64,000 nucleotides of DNA from Daejeonella rubra (GTDB lineage: Bacteria; Bacteroidota; Bacteroidia; Sphingobacteriales; Sphingobacteriaceae): contig NZ_FNHH01000008.1 of the NCBI RefSeq assembly GCF_900103545.1, positions 105,548-169,547 of the forward strand, read 5' to 3'. The position numbers and the translations under genes were made by a program. Every line of letters starts with the position of its first letter. Position 1 is the stretch's first letter. Below are positions 26,573 to 33,849 of the stretch, in pieces. The notes beneath the pieces are model-generated. The model did no database searches and was not told the origin of the DNA. It saw nothing but the letters and a program-made list of their open reading frames with translations.

Positions 26573-28390
26573 ATGAGAAAAATAGTAAGCCTTCTTTTCA
26601 TATTTATTCAGACCGCTGCTTTTTCGCAGGTTGATAGGGAGCTGATCAGCCTTTCCGGGATAAGGGAAGCTGAACAGCATGCTGTTGTTCTGAGGAACGG
26701 ATCAGGAACAATTCCATTGAAGAATCTTAAAGGACTTAAAATAGCAAGCCTGCATTTTGGTTCTGCGCATACCGCGGTTTTCGACAGTATTGCAAATAAA
26801 TACTGGGCAGTTGAAAGTATTCATGCGGATACCATTCGCAACATCGAAGAGTTTAACAAATTGCACGACCAGCTTAAGCTTCATAATCTTATTGTCTTTG
26901 ACCTTTCTGCAGAAACCCGTTTTAGTAAGGAACTCCTGGCATTTATTTCTGATGTGGAAAGTAAGACGAAAAGTATCATCATATTAAGCGGAAGTGGCAA
27001 GAATCTGGAACTCCTGGCTAAGTTCAAATCAGCCATCATCTGGAACAAGCATGAAAGTGCCTCAGCGGCTTCATTTTCTGCCCAGCTGATGTTTGGAGGA
27101 GCCTCTGCAGCAAATAAGCTGAATGCGGATTATGGTTATCATTTTAAGAAAGGCTATGGCTATACAATACAAAAGATACGGCTGGGGTATTCATTACCTG
27201 ACGCTGTTTCATTAAACGGCAGTTTGGCAGGAGGAATAGATTCGATCGTGAATGCCGGTATTGCGGCACATTCAGCCCCTGCAGTTGTGATTCTGGTAGC
27301 TAAGGACGGGAAGGTGATCTTCAGCAAAGCATATGGATCACATACTTACAAGGGAACTGCTTCAACCAAGGCAGATGATATTTTTGATATGGCTTCAGTT
27401 ACCAAGGTGAGTGCCACAACACCTGCTATTATGCGTCTTTATGATAAAAAGCTGATAAGTTTGGAGGATACCATCAGCAGATATGTTGCTTTAACAAGGA
27501 ATATTCCGGATAAGCGTGATATTAAAATTAAAGAAGCCTTGCTGCATGAAGCCGGATACACCCCTTATATCAAGTTCTTTGAATTGTTAAAGCCCGGGGA
27601 AATGAGCAATGATTCATCATCCACTCATCCCACCAAGGTAGCTGATAATTATTTTCTGAGAGCCAATTATTTTAATGAAGTGATGTGGCCGGTTACATTA
27701 GCATCAACAGGGGGAACCCGGGGTAAATTTGTTTACAGCGACGTGAGCATGTATATGCTGAAGGAAGTTGTCGAGCAGGTTTCTCATAGCAGGCTGAACG
27801 ATTATGTATCAAATGAGTTCTACACTCCCCTTGGTATGCTTTCAACAGGCTACCAGCCGCGGAACCGCTTCGAAAAATCGAGAATTGTGCCTACCACAGA
27901 AAATGATAACTGGTTCAGGGATATGCTTGTACAAGGATATGTAAATGACCCGGGTGCGGCTATGTCAGGAGGTGTTCAGGGACATGCCGGATTATTTTCA
28001 AACGCCAATGACCTGGCTATCTACTTTCAGATGCTGCTGAATAATGGAATGTATGGGGGACAGAAATACTTTGAAGCCGGCACTGTCAAACTGTTTACTT
28101 CCCATCAGTCAAAGGTCAGTGAACGGGGATATGGTTTTGCGCGGGTAACACAGAAGGAGCTGAATGCAAATAAAGGCTATCCTTCCGAAAAAGCATTCGG
28201 ACACAGCGGTTATACAGGAACCTATGTATGGGTCGATCCTGTTTATAATCTGGTGTATATCTGTCTGACAAATCGGGTATATCCGGATGACGGAAAGACT
28301 TTCGGGGTTTCGAAGGTGAATATCAGGGCGCAGGTTCTGGACAGGGTGTATCAGGAGATTCTTAGAAGTGACAGGGATGTACAGAAGTAA
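26573..28390 (+). CDS. Secreted serine hydrolase: GH3-C-like domain plus beta-lactamase fold
   Basis: 605 residues with a signal peptide (IVSLLFIFIQTAAFSQ). Residues 25-200 resemble the C-terminal domain of GH3 enzymes (REAEQHAVVLRNGSGTIPLK, LKIASLHFG). Residues 215-600 are a class C beta-lactamase-type domain with SVTK near residue 274, the YSD motif near 389, and GHSGYTGT near 544. Bacteroidota carry long NagZ-like proteins with GH3-N, GH3-C and beta-lactamase parts. Here the GH3-N catalytic part, which holds the nucleophile and acid/base, is absent. The serine domain may cleave muropeptide amides or esters. The link to cell-wall salvage is by context. Confidence 0.85.
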   Translation: MRKIVSLLFIFIQTAAFSQVDRELISLSGIREAEQHAVVLRNGSGTIPLKNLKGLKIASLHFGSAHTAVFDSIANKYWAVESIHADTIRNIEEFNKLHDQLKLHNLIVFDLSAETRFSKELLAFISDVESKTKSIIILSGSGKNLELLAKFKSAIIWNKHESASAASFSAQLMFGGASAANKLNADYGYHFKKGYGYTIQKIRLGYSLPDAVSLNGSLAGGIDSIVNAGIAAHSAPAVVILVAKDGKVIFSKAYGSHTYKGTASTKADDIFDMASVTKVSATTPAIMRLYDKKLISLEDTISRYVALTRNIPDKRDIKIKEALLHEAGYTPYIKFFELLKPGEMSNDSSSTHPTKVADNYFLRANYFNEVMWPVTLASTGGTRGKFVYSDVSMYMLKEVVEQVSHSRLNDYVSNEFYTPLGMLSTGYQPRNRFEKSRIVPTTENDNWFRDMLVQGYVNDPGAAMSGGVQGHAGLFSNANDLAIYFQMLLNNGMYGGQKYFEAGTVKLFTSHQSKVSERGYGFARVTQKELNANKGYPSEKAFGHSGYTGTYVWVDPVYNLVYICLTNRVYPDDGKTFGVSKVNIRAQVLDRVYQEILRSDRDVQK

Positions 28391-28610
28391 ATAGTGTATG
28401 AGTCTGATCAACAGATTTTTATAGTAAGGACCTTGTGATTACACCAGCCAATGCGAAGGGATTTTAATTAGCAGAAATTGTGTAAATCTATTGCTCATGA
28501 TATCTCCCGGAAACAGATAATTAAATTTATAAATAGCGCACCTTTTTTCCTGACCAATAAATATCCGACCTTCTGATACCATGATTAGCCGATTATTTGT
28601 TTGAGAACTG

Positions 28611-31034
28611 TTATTTTACAGTAAAACTCTGTTCACCGAAAATCATATTTTCTATCCCTACTCCTTGAATTATAATTCTGAATTTGCCGGTGATATCACC
28701 AGTGATAAAACTGAACTCTGTTTCTCCTTTCTCATTATTCATTAAGCCCGGTTGCCAGAAAAGAGTTGATATGAACTGAGCTTCAATTAAACCCGCCGAA
28801 TCTGTATTTACTCCGTAGAATTCCCTGGATGTGAATACAGGATTTATTTTAAAAATAGTTTTAGTTTCGTTTGATTCATCTAAAATACATCCTGAATACA
28901 CAAATCCATTACCAAATCTTTCTCCCTTTATAGGTGCCCTGCCGCCAACATGGTTAGAACAATTCAGAATACCAAAGCTACACACATAATCTCCACAAGC
29001 ATTTGGACCTGCCCCTTTCATACCATACAAAGAATAGTCATTTTTATTGCCAGTAACCACTACTTCCTGCAAAGCGATCATTCTTTCCATTCCTTTTAGT
29101 TGCTGATCGGAGCTATTTTGAATAGCTGGAGCTACATTAGTATTTTGTATAACAAATTGATCTGAAAGCCTTTGATTAATATTTTTAAACGGATTGTCAG
29201 TCTCAATTGCAAAGCCGGTCTTGTTTTTCTCATTTACGGATGCCAAAACCTTCCGGCCTTCTGTAGTCACTAGTTGGTTTTCATTTATGATAAAAGATCC
29301 ATCAGTATCTGTTGTTAACAATTCAAAGAGAGAATCCCTGAACAGGCTGATCTGGACTGGCTTTTTTAAATCCTTATTATTATAAGTCACTCTACCGGTC
29401 ATTTTCGGGGTTTGTATAACCAGGGTATCTTTAGCCCCTGTTTGAATCAGATTTTGCCAGGTGAATCTTCTCCAGCCTTTAACTAACATAATATCTTCTA
29501 GGTAATCTTTGTTGTCTAATCCCCTTCCTGCCGGATCCTTTGGCAAGCCTCCCAAATCATGGTTTAAATAGACATAACTCTCAATATCCTGCTGCTTGCT
29601 GCTTTCGATCCGGTTATCCTGCACAACAGCTGCAGACATAATACCCTGAACCGGTTTTCCGTTCTGGTCTGTTAGTTTCAGTTTGACATTAACTTTCTCT
29701 TTCCTCTTATAGACTGCTTTATCAGTTTGTATATCTCCTATTATTTTCTGGTCATGATGTGCAAAAAATAGACGTTCAGCTGAAGGCCTTCCGTTCTCGT
29801 CCAGAATGGTTATGGTTGCAATCCCTTTGGGTAATTCAGGCAGAGCCATGATTACTTTTGTTCCTATAGCTTTGGCCTGTACCTCTGCAATACCAAAAAC
29901 TTTGCGGTAATTATGTATCAATACTTTTATGTTTTTGGGCGATTTGCTAAACAGACTGAACTTTAGTGTATCATTTACAATCGCATTGTTCAATTGCAAT
30001 ATTATTCCATCCTCCAGGGCTCTGGGTAAAGTAAAAACTGTGTCTTTTTCAAGGTAATTGTTAGCAGAAACTTTCAAAGTATAAATGCCTTCATGATCAG
30101 GTCTTAGCTTGAATGAACCAATACCATAGCTGTTAGTGCTGATGGTATCAAGCGGGATATCGTTTCTGTAAAGAATACCCTTCAATGCAATAGGTACATT
30201 CTGCCTGTTTTTAGCTTCCCATGCAATGGTACCCGTAAGTCCATTTACCAGATTTCCACCTTCGGGGAAGAATTGTACATCCATTCCACTTACGGTATGC
30301 TCCGGAAGTTTTATGCTCAGGTACCCTACTTCTTCATTATAGGTAATGGTGGTAAGTAGAATGGGATTAGTCTGGTTTACTTGTGAAGCAGGAATAGTCA
30401 TAATATAAGTGCTTTCATTTTGCTTCAACACAACAGTTTGTTTCTCTCCCTTACCTACGCTATAAGTAATACCGGGTTTTATTTTTGATTTAGGATCAGG
30501 TTCTTTCGGAGTGAGGGTAAGCTTTGAACGGACAGCACCACCTGTCACAACGCTATCCAGTAAACTTAAAGTAGCGTTAAAACTATTCAGGACAATACTT
30601 TTTATGGTCAGGGGCTGAGTAAAAACAGTCAGGGGCTGCCCGTTCTTGTCTAATACGTTTGTTGAGGCAATGAACATGTAATTGCCGGGAGGAATGGAAT
30701 CAGGCAGCCCCATACTCCCAAAGCTGAGGCCATCCTTCATGAGATATTTATCCTGCAAGATAATCTCTCTGTTATCTTCCCTGACCATGGCAAGGGATAG
30801 GATGGTATGTCTATGCAAATAGGTTTTACCGCTCTCAATCAGATAGGCGCTAAACCAAACTGTCTCATTATTAGTATAAATGGTTTTATCAGTATGTACA
30901 AAGAGTGGGTTGGAAGGATTTGACCTGGAATGAAGCTCAAACTTATGGACGACTAAAGAATCCGTCATTGAGGTTTGTGCATAGACAGTTCCAAATAATA
31001 TAAAACCAAGAAAGCATGCTAAAGCAGTTCGCAT
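28611..31034 (-). CDS. Macroglobulin-like (MG2) surface protein with plug-like C-terminal region
   Basis: 807 residues with a signal peptide (ACFLGFILFGTVYAQ). The N-terminus shows the MG2 pattern of Bacteroidota alpha-2-macroglobulin-like proteins (LFVHTDKTIYTNNETVWFSA, LPDSIPPGNYMF). Several beta-sandwich repeats follow (FPEGGNLVNGLTGTIAWEAK; LKLTDQNGKPVQGIMSAAVV). Near residue 655 it has LQEVVVTGNKNDY, like the start of a TonB plug, followed by a Cys-rich stretch (ACGDYVCSFGILNC). No thioester motif is seen and there is no barrel. Such proteins are exported and of unknown role. Single gene, minus strand, facing the hydrolase gene. Confidence 0.8.
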   Translation of the reverse strand: MRTALACFLGFILFGTVYAQTSMTDSLVVHKFELHSRSNPSNPLFVHTDKTIYTNNETVWFSAYLIESGKTYLHRHTILSLAMVREDNREIILQDKYLMKDGLSFGSMGLPDSIPPGNYMFIASTNVLDKNGQPLTVFTQPLTIKSIVLNSFNATLSLLDSVVTGGAVRSKLTLTPKEPDPKSKIKPGITYSVGKGEKQTVVLKQNESTYIMTIPASQVNQTNPILLTTITYNEEVGYLSIKLPEHTVSGMDVQFFPEGGNLVNGLTGTIAWEAKNRQNVPIALKGILYRNDIPLDTISTNSYGIGSFKLRPDHEGIYTLKVSANNYLEKDTVFTLPRALEDGIILQLNNAIVNDTLKFSLFSKSPKNIKVLIHNYRKVFGIAEVQAKAIGTKVIMALPELPKGIATITILDENGRPSAERLFFAHHDQKIIGDIQTDKAVYKRKEKVNVKLKLTDQNGKPVQGIMSAAVVQDNRIESSKQQDIESYVYLNHDLGGLPKDPAGRGLDNKDYLEDIMLVKGWRRFTWQNLIQTGAKDTLVIQTPKMTGRVTYNNKDLKKPVQISLFRDSLFELLTTDTDGSFIINENQLVTTEGRKVLASVNEKNKTGFAIETDNPFKNINQRLSDQFVIQNTNVAPAIQNSSDQQLKGMERMIALQEVVVTGNKNDYSLYGMKGAGPNACGDYVCSFGILNCSNHVGGRAPIKGERFGNGFVYSGCILDESNETKTIFKINPVFTSREFYGVNTDSAGLIEAQFISTLFWQPGLMNNEKGETEFSFITGDITGKFRIIIQGVGIENMIFGEQSFTVK

Positions 31035-31390
31035 CGAAGTTAAATTACTACTGTGTGCTTAAAGATAATTTATTAACGAGACATTTAAATAATGGAAGAA
31101 GGATGATAGTAAGGCTGCTGCTCACTTAAGAATGTAAAATGGACTTTAATATTGCCTGTAAATGGTATTGTTAGACAAATCAAAAGTTTGGTTCATATCA
31201 AAAACACGTTGAATAAGTTATGCGGTGCCTTATTTTACATAAACAGAGTGCATAATCCCTTACTGACCAATATGATTGAAAAGCAGCTTTGTAAAAACTT
31301 TTAATTCAGTTCTCATCTTTCCTCAATTGTGTTTTTTCTTGCCGTTGAACATTCAACCGGACCATAACTGGAATTTTTTAACCAAGTCTG

Positions 31391-31406
31391 TCCCGTATGT
31401 ACGGGA
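31391..31406. repeat. TCCCGTA/TACGGGA palindrome
   Basis: Perfect 7-bp arms around TG. Most of the left half recurs with its flank at 33698-33713. Confidence 0.6.
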
Positions 31407-31486
31407 TTTTATTGAGTTATCCGAATACTATAAGTTCCTGATTTAAAATGAAATATAATAATTAATCTGCAATTTTTTGCGTCTTA

Positions 31487-31586
31487 GCGTCTTCGCGAGA
31501 AACATCTTTTATGTAAAATCAACACTTTAGACCTAAATTATATAATCGGCAATAATAGTATTATAAAAATGATCTCGCGAAGACGC
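31487..31586. repeat. Inverted repeat with 14-bp perfect arms
   Basis: GCGTCTTCGCGAGA (31487-31500) and TCTCGCGAAGACGC (31573-31586) are exact complements, about 72 bp apart. The arms extend imperfectly outwards. This looks like a non-coding palindromic repeat element. Confidence 0.75.
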
Positions 31587-31735
31587 AGAGTCGCAGCGCT
31601 TAACTTTATCGGACAGTGGGAAACACTAAGGACTGATGGGTAGTTGATAGGAATACTATGGCCAGAAGGCCAGAGATTCTGACTGTCATTCCTGGCTCTA
31701 TACGTTCTTTTTTTCCTGTGGCTGATCGGTCTTTT

Positions 31736-33217
31736 TCATAGCCGCTCAATGATTTTTAAAATGTTTTCTTCTGGTTCCGAGAATGCATTGCAGTCCCGAA
31801 GGTGATTTTCCATCTCGTCCCGGTCATCTCCGAAGATTTGCCCGCTGAACAGGTGCGCTTTGGCCATTACCCGGATGTAGGTATCTGTGTCGCCCTGTCG
31901 GGTCAGGCGACGAAGTGACCCAAGGTAGTCTTCCCTGAAAACTGCGGGAATTATGATTTTAGATTCCCCGGCAGCCACCAGTTCTGCATTCATCATTATC
32001 CGCGCCAGCCTTCCGTTTCCGTCCAGGAACGGATGGACTTCACTGATCATGAACTTTATGAACACAGCGCGGGCGATGGGGTGTTCCAGCGCCCTGTAAA
32101 ATTCAAAGCCTTTAATGAGAGTGCCACGTACCAAATTGTAGTCAACGAAGATGGTACTTCCCGCGAAGTTGTTACGATCCTTAAAAAGGCCTGGGTTTTT
32201 ATCGGGGCGGGCCGACATCAGTATCCGGTGACGATACTGAAGAATTTCTAGCAGTTGTGCGCTGTCTCGTGGCGTCACGTGCATTTCCTGCCGGCTTGAA
32301 ACAATCTGATAGGTACCCAGCACGTCGTGAGAATCCGCGTTACGAGCAGGAAGCGGCTGTTGAGTTGCGATGATTTGTTTAGCTTCCTCAATCTCAAATA
32401 CAGTACCTTCAATGTAATTGGAAAAGTAGCTCTCGAAAAAGGCGAAATTTTTAAAGGAGATGTCGGAGGCATTTTGATCCAGTCTTCGGATAAGCGGTCG
32501 TTCGCGTAGATCGATAAATAAGGATTCAAAGATTTTGGTTCGTTCGATATCAAAAGGAGCGCCCAGCGCACGTGCCTTTGCTGCCGGGGAAGCCAGCCCT
32601 TTGTGTGTTCTCGTAGCTAATAATGCGCTGATCAATCTATTTAGTTTGCTGAACTCGGCATCCATACCCAGCGCTCCGGAAATTTCCCGGGCCCGGTCGC
32701 GAAGGCGGTTAATTTCCTGTTCCCCATTGATTTGAATAATCTTTTCTAGCTTTTCTTCTATCTGTTTAATGGAAAGTGTTTTAGAATCAGCGCCCGGTCT
32801 GCGGGATACCTGCATATTCTCCAGATATGCGCGAGCCTGCTGAGAAATGTATAGGTCGAACATCTTCGAATCGCCCTCAATTGGGCCGGGTCCTGCCATA
32901 AAACTGAGAGTGACACCGGGCAGTTCAATTTTCTTGGTATACGTATAGGTTAAAAACAACATTCCGGATTCTGTTGGCCGGTATTCAAATGCTGATCGGT
33001 GACTGAGTACTGCACCATTGTATTGTTTACCAAGGATATTGAATAGGTTCCGTTTAATTATTTCTTCTGCGCTGTCAGTCAGTTTTCCTGTATAAATCCG
33101 TGGAGCAATTTTTTTCAGTTTGCCCTCCCGGATGTGCTTTGCGATCTGTTGGGATATGGCAGGATCAGACGATCCAAATACAATGTCCTGAAGATGGAGG
33201 GGAATATTTTTTTCCAT
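31736..33217 (-). CDS. Fic family protein with AbiEi-like N-terminal winged helix
   Basis: 493 residues. The C-terminal half is a Fic domain; HPFLDGNGRLAR near residue 394 matches the HPFx(D/E)GNGRxxR signature that transfers AMP or a similar group to a target protein. SNYIEG near residue 265 fits the inhibitory (S/T)xxxE(G/N) helix placed before the core, so activity is probably self-restrained. Residues 1-130 resemble the AbiEi antitoxin head: QQIAKHIREGKLKKIAPRIY is the winged-helix part and GAVLSHRSAFEYR follows. The target is unknown. Four copies of an AT-rich repeat lie upstream and could be the operator. Confidence 0.9.
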   Translation of the reverse strand: MEKNIPLHLQDIVFGSSDPAISQQIAKHIREGKLKKIAPRIYTGKLTDSAEEIIKRNLFNILGKQYNGAVLSHRSAFEYRPTESGMLFLTYTYTKKIELPGVTLSFMAGPGPIEGDSKMFDLYISQQARAYLENMQVSRRPGADSKTLSIKQIEEKLEKIIQINGEQEINRLRDRAREISGALGMDAEFSKLNRLISALLATRTHKGLASPAAKARALGAPFDIERTKIFESLFIDLRERPLIRRLDQNASDISFKNFAFFESYFSNYIEGTVFEIEEAKQIIATQQPLPARNADSHDVLGTYQIVSSRQEMHVTPRDSAQLLEILQYRHRILMSARPDKNPGLFKDRNNFAGSTIFVDYNLVRGTLIKGFEFYRALEHPIARAVFIKFMISEVHPFLDGNGRLARIMMNAELVAAGESKIIIPAVFREDYLGSLRRLTRQGDTDTYIRVMAKAHLFSGQIFGDDRDEMENHLRDCNAFSEPEENILKIIERL

Positions 33218-33226
33218 TATAACCGT

Positions 33227-33243
33227 TAATCAGTAGCTGATTA
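33227..33243. promoter_or_regulatory. Palindrome next to the Fic start
   Basis: TAATCAG-TAG-CTGATTA has 7-bp perfect arms and ends 10 nt upstream of the Fic start codon. It overlaps the likely promoter region and abuts the first AT-rich repeat. Confidence 0.5.
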
Positions 33244-33395
33244 TTAAATATTTTCTATTTAAATTCAAATTTAATTAAATATTTTCTATTAAGGTATTAT
33301 ATTTTAAATATTTTCGGTTATGTAAGCCTTTTTGTGAAAGCATTTTTTTCCAGTATGATGACTGAATATGATATATATATTAAATATTTTCTATT
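33244..33395. promoter_or_regulatory. Array of four TTAAATATTTTCTATT repeats upstream of fic
   Basis: Copies are at 33244-33259, 33275-33290, 33304-33319 (ending CGGTT) and 33380-33395. Three are identical over 16 bp. The first three are 31 and 29 bp apart, close to three helical turns, so they would lie on one face of the DNA. This fits a multi-site operator, possibly for the Fic protein's own winged helix. Confidence 0.65.
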
Positions 33396-33414
33396 ATGAG
33401 CACATAATCATTAA

Positions 33415-33696
33415 AATTTTACTATTATAAATAAAAATCATTTTGCAAAGATCAAGGTTATTTTTACTGGTATTGGACCCGTTACTTTCGAACATCAATC
33501 AGGTATACCTGCAAAATTTACATTCGCCTTAAAAGGTTTAAACAGTGAACTTGTCGATATCTCCAATGTAAAAGGCCTGGATTGGGGTGCTTTCCTTTGT
33601 CAGAATTGTCTTGCAGATTTAATTGTCCTTAAACTCAAATTCGGGATACTTTGCATAACATCGAAGAGCGGCATGATTGCCGGTGTTATTTCATAA
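33415..33696 (+). pseudogene. Start-less ORF remnant of unknown family
   Basis: An open frame without an upstream ATG, GTG or TTG runs to a TAA at 33694. It reads KIKVIFTGIGPVTFEHQSGI, then PAKFTFALKGLNSELVDISN, then CQNCLADLIVLKLKFG. The composition is protein-like (beta-strand pattern, a CxxC), which suggests the tail of a truncated gene. I do not recognise the family. It could be a chance ORF. Confidence 0.35.
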
Positions 33697-33762
33697 ACAA
33701 GCCTGTCCCGTATTGGCAGAATCCGCCCTGCTTATATTAAAATCTAACCTTTATATTATTAA

Positions 33763-33777
33763 TTAGAATTATTCTAA
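33763..33777. promoter_or_regulatory. Iron-box-like palindrome upstream of siderophore receptor
   Basis: TTAGAA-TTA-TTCTAA is a perfect inverted repeat just upstream of the -33 box. A second, weaker site (CTAGAACGAGTCTAA) at 33822-33836 overlaps the expected transcription start. A Fur- or DtxR-type repressor is inferred, not shown. Confidence 0.5.
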
Positions 33778-33784
33778 ATAATGC

Positions 33785-33814
33785 TTTGAAATTCATTTTC
33801 TGTTTTTATATTTG
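33785..33814 (+). promoter_or_regulatory. Complete Bacteroidota promoter for the TonB receptor
   Basis: TTTG (33785-33788), 18 bp, then TATATTTG (33807-33814) matches the TTTG-N(17-19)-TAnnTTTG consensus. The ATG is 35 nt further on. This is the best two-box promoter in the window. Confidence 0.7.
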
Positions 33815-33849
33815 TCTCAATCTAGAACGAGTCTAAATAAAAATAAAAA

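Larger units (their letters stand above)
31035..31735. other. Gene-poor 0.7-kb stretch with repeats
   Basis: No credible ORF. It holds a palindrome TCCCGTA-TG-TACGGGA (31391-31406), a long inverted repeat (31487-31586), and a TATCTTTA box on the minus strand (31060-31067) that could serve the macroglobulin-like gene. Confidence 0.6.

Noticed and set aside
33244..33395. CRISPR array interpretation of the four repeats
   Set aside because: Repeats are only 16 bp and AT-rich, spacers vary from about 13 to 60 bp, and there are no cas genes.
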